Below are positions 18,509 to 26,278 of a stretch of DNA of 64,000 bases, one piece after another (the first letter of the stretch is position 1; the number at the start of each line of letters is the position of its first letter). The DNA is from Verrucomicrobiota bacterium (lineage in GTDB: Bacteria > Verrucomicrobiota > Verrucomicrobiia > Limisphaerales > UBA1319). Position numbers and translations under genes: made by a program. The notes beneath the pieces were generated by a model that was not told the DNA's origin, made no database searches, and saw only the letters and a program-made list of their open reading frames with translations. The stretch is from contig JAKLHY010000016.1 of the NCBI GenBank assembly GCA_022709905.1, positions 47,767-111,766 on the forward strand, in the 5' to 3' direction.

Positions 18509-18987
18509 ACCATTCCTTCCAAAATAGTGACGCGGCCAGGGTTCGGTTTGTGGAAAACATGCGGAGAAAGGTAGGGCAGGAGCAGGGAGAATAACACCCC
18601 TGACGACCTATGTACGGATCGATTATATGTAAATAATATGGCTTTGACCCCATTGACTTTGGACGTGGATCCTCGGGCAGGTTCGGATTGATGAGAATCG
18701 TCGGCTCGACCCTCAGCCCGTCGGCAAGATTCGATCCGGATTCATTGGTGTCTTTGCTTCAAATCACATCAAACTGAAATTCCATAATGGCACGAATATT
18801 TTTGTCACTTTGTTCTTCTGATTCCTTAGCACTGGTTTAGTGAATCGTGGCTCCAGAGTGGAAATGGGTGACACGCAGCAATTCGGCCGCGTTGAAACCG
18901 GTGCGATACAGTGGAGCCATTGGCATAACTTACCGAAAGATAATTTGCCATTAAGAACGAATTCGGAATGGGTCGGTTTGAAATAGA
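18509..18987. other. intergenic region carrying promoter P3
   Basis: 479 bp without a recognised gene. It carries the third TGTCACTTT-N12-CCTTAG element about 160 bp before the first gene of the envelope operon; the long leader after it has no recognised riboswitch. Confidence 0.55.
18803..18829 (+). promoter_or_regulatory. ECF-type promoter element P3 (envelope operon)
   Basis: TGTCACTTT (18803-18811), 12 bp, CCTTAG (18824-18829). P2 and P3 agree over TTTTGTCACTTT and CCTTAGCAC although the 12-bp spacers differ, which argues for conserved protein contacts rather than recent duplication. Confidence 0.75.
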
Positions 18988-20082
18988 ATGTCCACCTTCA
19001 TTACAGCAGCGCTCCTGTGTTTCTTGGCGGCGTTATCGGTTGAGTCGGCGCAACCGGTCGCGTTTGCGGGATTGGCCTTTCGGGGCACGGTCGCCGAGGA
19101 ATCGCTTTTCTTTCCTTATTCAAGCAAAGTGATAAGCCCCGAGTGGAATCAGAAGGCGGCGGACGTGCTAAGGCAACGGCCGCCCAGACATTTTAAAACG
19201 ATCTTGGGTCTATCGGATTTCGACAAAGGAGAAACCCTGGCTGTGGCGTGCGTGCTGGACAGCGAGACCGTTGCCATTGAAGATAGCGGGGATGGGTTCC
19301 TTTTGCGGATTTCCCTCGGCGCCGAGGCCCTGTTCATTGATTTCAAATCGCGGGCGGTAGTGTCGGCGTTTCCGTTTGTTCTCACTGTCAGCGATTACCT
19401 GGATCACCGTCCTGAAATCAACGAGGTAGCGGAACGGATTCGTTTGATCACGGATAACACAGACGAACGACCGAGTTTGCTCAATCATTTCGCGGATGTG
19501 ATCGGCGAAGCGCGACCAAAAGCCAGGGTGGGGGGAATCCTCCAGGTCCGTCACGTGGATTTGGAGGAGAAAGCCTTGAAGTTTCTGCCGGAAGCCTACT
19601 CGCGAGACACGCGGCAGTTGAAGTTCTGGCTTGCGCAGCAGTTCGGTGCTGAACTTGCAAAACATCATGGAGTCGCCGTGCTGCCATACTCTCAGGACGC
19701 CGCCATGGGGCAGATGGCACTGCGCTTCAAAAGCAGGGCCGATATCATCAATCTCAAGATTCCAGAGCCCTCATACAGCCTGGATCTGACGCTCCGGGGA
19801 TTCAGCAAAACCGTGGCCAAGGAAACGGCCTCCGAGGTCGCCTGGGTTTACGGCGCCTATTTCACCATCCGCTTTTACCAGCAGTTGTTGAATAAGGCCT
19901 ATCTCCATGAGGAATCCAAGCACGGCTACACAAGAGTCGTTCCCAAGTCCAAGGTCAGTATGAATGACTGGCTCGGTTTTGAGCGTTCCCTGATGGATTT
20001 CTGCGCCAATTACGCCATTAGTTTCGGAAACGGCAAGAATCAACGTGAAGTCAAGGAAGCCCTCCAAAAGTGCATGTATTGA
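18988..20082 (+). CDS. exported protein of unknown function, first gene of the envelope operon
   Basis: 364 residues with a signal peptide (MSTFITAALLCFLAALSVES-A). The rest is a mixed alpha/beta protein without a recognised family: an N-terminal half with short strands (ETVAIEDSGDGFLLRISLG) and a helical C-terminal half. No catalytic motif stands out. The next gene starts 13 bp after its stop, so the two are probably co-transcribed from promoter P3. Start choice is by signal peptide; the ribosome site is weak. Confidence 0.65.
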   Translation: MSTFITAALLCFLAALSVESAQPVAFAGLAFRGTVAEESLFFPYSSKVISPEWNQKAADVLRQRPPRHFKTILGLSDFDKGETLAVACVLDSETVAIEDSGDGFLLRISLGAEALFIDFKSRAVVSAFPFVLTVSDYLDHRPEINEVAERIRLITDNTDERPSLLNHFADVIGEARPKARVGGILQVRHVDLEEKALKFLPEAYSRDTRQLKFWLAQQFGAELAKHHGVAVLPYSQDAAMGQMALRFKSRADIINLKIPEPSYSLDLTLRGFSKTVAKETASEVAWVYGAYFTIRFYQQLLNKAYLHEESKHGYTRVVPKSKVSMNDWLGFERSLMDFCANYAISFGNGKNQREVKEALQKCMY

Positions 20083-20095
20083 CTCCTAACCCGCA

Positions 20096-21226
20096 ATGAA
20101 AACTGTTCACTCATTTCTAGTTCGAGGACTGTTCAACCTGTGCATCATCGCGATGATCGCAGCAGGATCTTCATCTGAGGGAAGGGCCCAGGAAAATCCA
20201 AAACTCCAGGGTAAGGGAGAAGTGGTCTGCAAAAAAAGCAGGGCCATTCCCGCCGAAATCGACGCGGCCACCCGCAAGGCAAAAATGGATGTGCTGGCCA
20301 GGTATGTTGCCAGCTCGGACCAAGCGCGGCAGGCAAATCTAGCCAGGATTCGAGCGGCTCTCGAGTCCTCGATCGACACGCACCTCGTGGGAATGAACGT
20401 CCTGGTTTCCAGCATCGATAAGAAATCCCGGGTATATACGATCGTGATTGAAGCGCAGGTCAACTTGGGTTCGATTGAGCAGGAAATCCGCCGGCATTTG
20501 GGCTCTGCACCGGCTGCGACGGCCGCCTCGGGGGAAAAGCAGCCGATCGCTTTTGTGTTTGTGTCCCGTCGAGAAACAGCCGTCACCGAGAAGGGACCCA
20601 AGATGGCTACACGCCAGACCAGTTTTCAGGAAGCTCGCGATCAGGAAAATCAACGGGCCTCAGCCAATGAAATCTCGGTTGCCAGTATTTCCAAATCCGA
20701 AGTGACCACCATTTCCGAATCATCGATTACCCGATCCGCGGACACCGTGGCTTACGATGTTGCCGCATCCGAGGGCATTGATTCGGCAATGTCCGCGGTA
20801 TTCACGACGGGTGGATTCGATACCGTGCCAGCATCGGAACTCTACAGCGCCACCAATGGGGCGTTTGACCTGAAGCGATTCATCCAGGACTACCGAACGG
20901 GCGACGATATCTCGCAAGAAACCCGCAAAATGGTGACGGATAGTTGCCGCAAAGTCGAGGTTCCATTCGTCGCATTCGGCACGCTGACAATGCAGTTGAA
21001 AGACAAAGATCCTGTTACCGGGCAAACCACAGTGGGCGTCATCGTCAATGGCCAGGTTTGGGATCTCCGCAAAAAACTGTCGATTAAGGCCGCATCGATT
21101 GGTCCCGTCCAATACCAAGCCCTGGGGAAAAGCCAGACTGAGGCCGAACAACAAGCGCTTAAAGAAGCCGGGCAGAAAGCCGCTGGCGCCCTGGTCGACC
21201 AATTGCGAGCCCGAGGCATTCAATGA
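20096..21226 (+). CDS. exported FlgT/LPP20-like envelope protein
   Basis: 376 residues with a signal peptide ending near EGRAQE. Residues about 35-135 have the pattern of the FlgT N-terminal/LPP20 fold: a helix rich in Ala and charged residues (AATRKAKMDVLARYVASSD), a second helix (IRAALESSIDTHLVGMNVLV) and a strand pair (SRVYTIVIEAQVNLGSIEQE). The middle is Ser/Thr-rich and low in complexity (SISKSEVTTISESSITRSAD). The C-terminal part has a further beta-rich domain (GTLTMQLKDKDPVTGQTTVG). In other bacteria such domains sit at the outer membrane beside the flagellum or secretion pores; no flagellar genes occur in the window. Confidence 0.65.
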   Translation: MKTVHSFLVRGLFNLCIIAMIAAGSSSEGRAQENPKLQGKGEVVCKKSRAIPAEIDAATRKAKMDVLARYVASSDQARQANLARIRAALESSIDTHLVGMNVLVSSIDKKSRVYTIVIEAQVNLGSIEQEIRRHLGSAPAATAASGEKQPIAFVFVSRRETAVTEKGPKMATRQTSFQEARDQENQRASANEISVASISKSEVTTISESSITRSADTVAYDVAASEGIDSAMSAVFTTGGFDTVPASELYSATNGAFDLKRFIQDYRTGDDISQETRKMVTDSCRKVEVPFVAFGTLTMQLKDKDPVTGQTTVGVIVNGQVWDLRKKLSIKAASIGPVQYQALGKSQTEAEQQALKEAGQKAAGALVDQLRARGIQ

Positions 21227-21280
21227 ATGACCCCCATCAATAACCTTAACTTGACATAAACTCAAAGGAGACAAAGAACA

Positions 21281-21934
21281 ATGAAGTACTGTAATTCCAT
21301 CATTGCCGGACTGGCTTTGGTCCTCACCTTGGCGGGCGCCCCTGTCCAGGCCCAACTGGGAGCTTTGAGGCTGAAGGGCTTGACAACATCGGACGAAGTA
21401 ACCGAGCAGCAGACGCAAATCATGAAAGATTACTCGGCCGCAGGCGCTCTTCTGGCGAAAGCCATGGGCCTCACGATCGAGGCCCTCGGATCCAAAGCTG
21501 AGGCGGACAAGTTCCGCGCCGAGGCCAAGGACCTTACAGGTGAAGCGTGCGAAAACAAAAAGGGCTGTGAACAAGTTCACACGGTGCTTTCCAGCGGCGC
21601 CAAGCAAGTGGACGAACTGATCGCCAAGGCCGATAAGCTCTCAGAGGAACAGAAGGCCAAAGTCAAGGAGAGTCTTGTCCCGTTTGGGGGAGGGCTTGCG
21701 ATAGATGCCGGACTGGTGGCTTTCTCGGTCGAAACCGCCAAACGAGCCCAGGACGCGGTGAAATCCAATCCGTTAGCGGCCACCAAGTATGGCCCTGCGG
21801 TTTATGTCGCCATGATCCTTCCTGGTGAGGTCAAAACCACCGGCCAGGTATTAAACAATTATTCAAAATTGGCTAAAAAAAACGGCATCGAGGTGCCAGA
21901 CAACGTGACCAAGGCTTTAACAGGCCCACAATAA
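21281..21934 (+). CDS. small exported helical protein, third gene of the envelope operon
   Basis: 217 residues. Signal peptide MKYCNSIIAGLALVLTLAGA with cleavage near VQAQ. The mature part is mainly amphipathic helix, rich in Lys, Glu and Ala, with two cysteines (EACENKKGCEQ) that could form a disulfide in the periplasm. No family recognised. AAAGGAGACAAAGAACA before the ATG is the strongest ribosome site of the operon, which suggests high production and a structural or chaperone-like role. It lies 54 bp after the preceding gene. Confidence 0.68.
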   Translation: MKYCNSIIAGLALVLTLAGAPVQAQLGALRLKGLTTSDEVTEQQTQIMKDYSAAGALLAKAMGLTIEALGSKAEADKFRAEAKDLTGEACENKKGCEQVHTVLSSGAKQVDELIAKADKLSEEQKAKVKESLVPFGGGLAIDAGLVAFSVETAKRAQDAVKSNPLAATKYGPAVYVAMILPGEVKTTGQVLNNYSKLAKKNGIEVPDNVTKALTGPQ

Positions 21935-22025
21935 GGCAGACGCCGCTGCTGGAATCATCCCACCGTTTATGCCCTTACTCCAAATCTCAGAACATGTGTG
22001 GAATCCAATTAGAAGAACTCGATTG

Positions 22026-23288
22026 ATGAATTCTTTCGGCCGATTCCTGATGGTCGTATGGGTATCCAGCCTGGTGGCCGTCCGAGGCGCAGGACTTGTC
22101 GAAGAAACTGTCGAGGTGACCGGAAGGGGAAACACCCTCGAAGCGGCCATTAAAAACGCCCTCGTGGAGGCGATTCAGCAGGTCAATGGGATTGAAATCG
22201 AATCACGCAATCTCCGGAAACAACTTGAATTCGTTAGGGCTGCCGGGAACGATCTTCGGTCCCTCACCACCGATGAATATCAGTCCGCAATTAGCACTGC
22301 AGCCAAGGGTTTCATTAAACGCTACGAGGTTATCTCACAATCCGGCATCTCGACTGATCTGACTGAGGTTGCGGTTCGAGCGGTTGTGAATCGTTATGTG
22401 GCGGGAGTCGGCTCGAGCAGAAAACGCATCGCTGTGTTGCCTTTCCGAACGGGCGAAGGACCATACCGTGTCGGCGAGCATCCTGTCGCGGGGACTTCGT
22501 TGGAACGACAATGGCGCTCTCTGCTGATCGCACATTTGGTCCAGTCCAGACGGTTTTCGGTTCTCGATCGGGAATTCAGTCTGGAAACTCAAATGGAACG
22601 GGATCGCCTCAAGAAGCCCCAGAGCCGGCCCGAAGAACGGGTGCGGCTGGGACAGGAATTGGGGGCTGATTACATCGTGGTTGGGAGTTTTGAGGAATTC
22701 CGCCTCACCGCTGAGAACGGCGTGTTTCGAGCCAGCGGACGGCAATACCAACGCCTCAGCCTGTCAATCCGGCTTTCCTACCGAATCATAGAACTCGCAA
22801 CAGGCCAAACAGTTCTCGGCGACAATTTACGGGTGCCCCCGGGGCCTCCATTCGCCGCAGGCGCCGCCACGGATTCAGCAACAGAATCATACCTCATGCA
22901 TTGGATGGCCCAAAGAGTCGCCACACGCGTAACCTGGACATTATATCCGGTCAAAGTCGTCGCTTTCACCATGGACGGCGAGGCCGTTCTTAACCAGGGG
23001 GGCGCCGCGCTCCAGGTTGGCGATTTCCTTGAAGCGTTTAACCTTGGTCAACGTCTCATCGATCCTTACACCAAGGAATTTATCGGAAACGAGGAATTGC
23101 TGGCAGGGATTCTGGAAATTACGCGGGTGCTCCCGAAAACAACCTATGCCCGGGTGATCTCCACAAACCGCATCATTGCCGCAGGCGCCATATGTCGGCC
23201 CGCAACCGTCCTTGAGTCCTCTTCACAAACTGAAACTGAATCGACACTCGAAAAAACTAAATCAGACACTGATGCCTTATTCAAATGA
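22026..23288 (+). CDS. exported FlgT-like protein with a CsgG/TolB-type middle domain
   Basis: 420 residues from the ATG at 22026, which begins a signal peptide (NSFGRFLMVVWVSSLVAVRG). Residues about 25-130 form the FlgT-N pattern (VEVTGRGNTLEAAIKNALVE, then a strand-rich part ending VNRYV). Residues about 140-290 read as a CsgG/TolB-type alpha/beta domain (RIAVLPFRTG, RRFSVLDREF, GADYIVVGSFEEF). The last 110 residues are a small beta domain like FlgT-C (GGAALQVGDFLEAF, LAGILEITRVLPKTTYARVI). This three-part layout is that of FlgT, an outer-membrane-associated periplasmic protein. With no flagellum in view, it may build another envelope structure under control of the sigma/kinase pair. Confidence 0.75.
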   Translation: MNSFGRFLMVVWVSSLVAVRGAGLVEETVEVTGRGNTLEAAIKNALVEAIQQVNGIEIESRNLRKQLEFVRAAGNDLRSLTTDEYQSAISTAAKGFIKRYEVISQSGISTDLTEVAVRAVVNRYVAGVGSSRKRIAVLPFRTGEGPYRVGEHPVAGTSLERQWRSLLIAHLVQSRRFSVLDREFSLETQMERDRLKKPQSRPEERVRLGQELGADYIVVGSFEEFRLTAENGVFRASGRQYQRLSLSIRLSYRIIELATGQTVLGDNLRVPPGPPFAAGAATDSATESYLMHWMAQRVATRVTWTLYPVKVVAFTMDGEAVLNQGGAALQVGDFLEAFNLGQRLIDPYTKEFIGNEELLAGILEITRVLPKTTYARVISTNRIIAAGAICRPATVLESSSQTETESTLEKTKSDTDALFK

Positions 23289-23307
23289 ACCCAGCTTCCG
23301 ACGTCTT

Positions 23308-24645
23308 ATGAAAACTACCAATCCCGCGCGAATGATCGCGTGCTGCTTATGTATTGTTGCCTTTTTGAGCCCCCGATTTGATCTCAGCGGCCAAACACCG
23401 GGAGCCCCCACAGAATCCCCGGCCGATGAATTCCAGGTCGCCAGCGTGGGCAATCCAATTTCCGAACGGGTCACGGCCCGCGATGAAATGCAGGCCTTCC
23501 TGGAAGCCCGCCAATGGCATGCAGGCCATAATCAGAAACCGGACGGCACCCATTTCTTTGTTGCCGCGAGCTCGGCGGCCATCAACGCGTCACGATCTCA
23601 TCCGCGTTTCATGGAAAGCCGGTTGATCGCCTTCGAAAAGGCGATGCTGGAAGCCAAGGCCCGCCTGGCCGAATACCTGCAGATAACAATCACAACCCGG
23701 GCAATTTTCGCATATAGCGAGAATCAAACGCCTGCCCCGCCTCCAGCCGAAGGAGAAGCTCCGGACATACTGGAAAAATTGTCTTCTCTCGCGCACAAAA
23801 AACTCGACGATCTCCTTCGGATAAAAGGGATCGATCCTTCCGGGCCCGAGGCGAAAGCTGAAGTCGAAAAGGCCAAAATGACTGATGATTTCCTGAAGTT
23901 CACTCGCAAAGCATCTCAGGCCTATATAACCGGTTTTCAGGCATTCCAGACATTCGAAGTGTATCCGGATGGAAAGAACGGTGAAATTGCCGTCGTCGGA
24001 ATTGTCAGCGATAAGCTGCGTTCATTGAGCGCCGCGTTGGCCGGCGGCAGCACGCCACCACCCCAGAAGCCCGGGAAAATAATCGTGGACCAACTGCCGA
24101 CTGCCGGACCGGCGCTACTCTGTTCATTTGGCATCCGCCAACTAGTCGATGAAAACGGCCAGCAAGTGCTGGTTGCCTTTGGACAATCTCATCCCATTTC
24201 GGAATCGAGTCGTGCGGAACTGGCCGCCGAGGAAAAAGCGCAGATGCAAGCTGAAAGCGCGTTGCGCAGCTTTGCGGGAGAATCTATGACAACCGCCCGC
24301 GACCTTTTCAATGCCGAGTCCTACAAGGAGTTCGAGGATAACACCAGCACCTACGAAAACCAAAGCGCCTACCGCGCCCGGGTAGAATCGTTTGGCGAGG
24401 GCATGCGGATATCCGGTATTCAGGTGATCAAACGCTGGCGCCAAAAACACCCTCTCAACGGGCAGACTGTGGTAGGCGCGATTGTCGCTTGGTCCCCAAG
24501 TTCCGCCGCAAATGCCGGAAATCTCCGAAAGAAGATAACGAGTACGCCCGCCAAAAGAACTAATCTACCTTCACGGATCCCCATCAACTCGGATCAGAAC
24601 GGCACTTTCAACGGCCAGGGCGCTCCGGCCGACGACGACTTCTAA
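23308..24645 (+). CDS. exported LPP20/FlgT-like protein, fifth gene of the envelope operon
   Basis: 445 residues from the ATG at 23308 (signal peptide NPARMIACCLCIVAFLSPRF). An in-frame ATG at 23272 overlaps the preceding gene and is a possible alternative. Residues about 90-260 contain an LPP20/FlgT-N-like unit: FEKAMLEAKARLAEYLQITI, a Pro-rich insert (NQTPAPPPAEGEAP), and ITGFQAFQTFEVYPDGKNGE followed by IAVVGIVSDKL. Beyond that lies a second alpha/beta part with many Ala/Glu helices. It is the third protein of the operon with this fold, which suggests that these proteins assemble with each other. Confidence 0.65.
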   Translation: MKTTNPARMIACCLCIVAFLSPRFDLSGQTPGAPTESPADEFQVASVGNPISERVTARDEMQAFLEARQWHAGHNQKPDGTHFFVAASSAAINASRSHPRFMESRLIAFEKAMLEAKARLAEYLQITITTRAIFAYSENQTPAPPPAEGEAPDILEKLSSLAHKKLDDLLRIKGIDPSGPEAKAEVEKAKMTDDFLKFTRKASQAYITGFQAFQTFEVYPDGKNGEIAVVGIVSDKLRSLSAALAGGSTPPPQKPGKIIVDQLPTAGPALLCSFGIRQLVDENGQQVLVAFGQSHPISESSRAELAAEEKAQMQAESALRSFAGESMTTARDLFNAESYKEFEDNTSTYENQSAYRARVESFGEGMRISGIQVIKRWRQKHPLNGQTVVGAIVAWSPSSAANAGNLRKKITSTPAKRTNLPSRIPINSDQNGTFNGQGAPADDDF

Positions 24646-24683
24646 CCGCCCAAGGACGTCTATGCTTCGGTCAGGTTTTTGCC

Positions 24684-25061
24684 GTGACGCCTGGTCAGGT
24701 CTGTAAACAGCACTACAACAGGATCGTTTCCGGCGGCCTGCTGGCAGCCGAAGGCATCTTGTTTGCCACAGGCTTGGCAATCCCTTCGGGCAACAGCGCC
24801 AAAGCTCGCTTGCTCGAGGCCCTCCGCCGTGGCGATAAGAGCCTCGATACACTCGCCTCGTTGGAATACAACCTTACCGCTGATGGATGCAACCTTGCAG
24901 GTCGTTGCCTGATGCTCACCGACCTTCAAATCCTCGCGGCGCCCTTTTTCGCTCAGGCTTTACGGCTTGCCCCCAATCACCCTTATGCAGGGGGCAACTT
25001 TCGCGAAGCCCTGGCCTGGGTTTCCCCGGACAAGGACTCAACCAAGGATTCAGTCCGTTGA
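24684..25061 (+). CDS. small TPR-like protein, possible last gene of the envelope operon
   Basis: 125 codons from a GTG at 24684, 38 bp after the preceding stop. The reading ends in a helical repeat-like stretch (LAAPFFAQALRLAPNHPYAG then NFREALAWV), which has the spacing of a tetratricopeptide repeat. There is no signal peptide and no strong ribosome site, so the start is uncertain. Third codon positions are GC-rich, as in the neighbours, which favours real coding; it might also be a truncated gene. Confidence 0.45.
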   Translation: MTPGQVCKQHYNRIVSGGLLAAEGILFATGLAIPSGNSAKARLLEALRRGDKSLDTLASLEYNLTADGCNLAGRCLMLTDLQILAAPFFAQALRLAPNHPYAGGNFREALAWVSPDKDSTKDSVR

Positions 25062-25431
25062 CCGGTGCCCAGCTAACGGACAAGTCACCCTGGCCCAAAA
25101 CCTGCCGCAAAAGTCGACCTTATCTGGGTTTGACAGTCACGGGTGTGTGCACCCTTTGAGCTCAACATCATTGGGTGTATGCACCCGTTCTATAAGACAT
25201 AATTCTATGCCTCAGCGTCTCCTCCTCCTCTACCCCCACAGCGGAGGAGGGACGATTCAAAAGATTGGAGTGGCATGGGTTATGGCTAAGTAGGCTCACT
25301 ATAGGGCTATCGCAACTACCATCACAAATGCCCAAAACAAACCAGGATTGGATGTCCCCGGATTAAGGCGGCTGCGTTTGGTGAAATGCGAATTATGCCT
25401 GCGCGTTCAGCCAGAATCCAAGCCGCAGCAA
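25062..25431. other. intergenic region between the envelope operon and the receiver gene
   Basis: 370 bp between convergent genes, with two palindromic sites at 25141-25186 and no recognised gene. A 28-codon frame starting at 25207 is too short to support. Confidence 0.5.
25141..25186. promoter_or_regulatory. pair of GGGTG-N4-CACCC palindromes
   Basis: GGGTGTGTGCACCC (25141-25154) and GGGTGTATGCACCC (25173-25186) are two near-identical palindromes 32 bp apart, about three helical turns, as expected for cooperative binding of a dimeric regulator. A TTGACA lies just before the first (25130) and TATAAG just after the second (25191). Which gene they control is not clear, because the flanking genes converge. 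Confidence 0.5.
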
Positions 25432-25914
25432 TCAGATATGCTCCTGAATGACTGATCGGATAGTCTCTATGAGCGCGTTGGGTTCGAAGGGCTTACTGAT
25501 AAAACGATCGGGTTTGACCGAGTAGCCGGAAGTGAAGTTATCCCTGCCATTGCCGCTAAGCAGGATGGTTCTTACATCTGGTTGGGTACGCTTGAAGTTC
25601 TCGATAAGTTCCATCCCATTCATGGAATCCATGTCAAAGTCTGTGAGCAGAAGAGCGGGCTTGGAATGGGTGGCGTGAAAGTCCATCAGTGCCATTTTCG
25701 GATTCTCGAAAAGCTTGGACTGAAATCCTGCCCTCTGAAGGAGAATCTCGAGGACTTCTCCTATAATACGCTCGTCATCAACTATGTAGATAATCATGCC
25801 TGTGTTCGGTCCGTCTCCTGGAGAGTCAACCGATGGTCGACTTGGGCTGATCTCTGCACTGGCTGCAATGCTCTTGGTTTTTGCCGCCCTATTGGATCGC
25901 TGAACACGATTCAT
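25432..25914 (-). CDS. stand-alone response-regulator receiver protein
   Basis: 160 residues: a 40-residue polar N-terminal tail, then a complete receiver domain (IIYIVDDERIIGEVLEILLQ) with the acidic pocket VDDE, the phospho-accepting Asp in LLLTDFDMDSMNGMEL, Ser in LLSGNG and the conserved Lys in RFISKPFEP. No output domain follows, so it is a CheY-like single-domain regulator or phospho-shuttle. A second possible start is the ATG at 25797, right before the domain. No histidine kinase is encoded nearby, so its partner is elsewhere. It lies at the left edge of the accessory island; whether it belongs to it is unclear. Confidence 0.85.
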   Translation of the reverse strand: MNRVQRSNRAAKTKSIAASAEISPSRPSVDSPGDGPNTGMIIYIVDDERIIGEVLEILLQRAGFQSKLFENPKMALMDFHATHSKPALLLTDFDMDSMNGMELIENFKRTQPDVRTILLSGNGRDNFTSGYSVKPDRFISKPFEPNALIETIRSVIQEHI

Positions 25915-25970
25915 GGTTTATTCTTAACCCCCTTTTAGCAGGTTCCATGCTGACGAGATGAAATTGACTT

Positions 25971-26237
25971 TCAAATGCAGTCATACCGTGCACTGGCAAG
26001 AGATTTTTGAAGCATGAGCAGCTTGTTGGATTTGCTCCAGTCAAGCGCCGGTCGGTCGGTGATGCAACGATCGCCGTCCCGTGGGATCCCCTTGGCATCG
26101 CTGGCCCAGAACAACAGCTGCGGTTCTCCTGCGATGCCGGACAGATCCCCTTTAAACCCGACGGCCTTGATCGTTCCATCGCGAATTTGCCCGGACGGCG
26201 CGCCGTGTTCCTGGTCAAAACGCTTGGCCTTAACATG
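25971..26237 (-). pseudogene. start-less open frame, possible gene remnant
   Basis: An 88-codon frame with protein-like composition (AKRFDQEHGAPSGQIRDG; AGEPQLLFWASDAKGIPRDG) lies between two stops but has no ATG, GTG or TTG near its beginning. It lies downstream of the hydrolase-subtilisin gene in another frame. No family recognised. It may be the tail of a gene cut by island insertion, or chance. The rest of 25915-26278 holds nothing else I can support. Confidence 0.35.
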
Positions 26238-26278
26238 TCATGCATTTATCTCGCACCAGCCAATTAAGAGACACCACA

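Noticed and set aside
25207..25293. 28-codon frame after the palindrome pair (MPQRLLLLYPHSGG...)
   Set aside because: Too short, no ribosome site, low-complexity CTC repeats.
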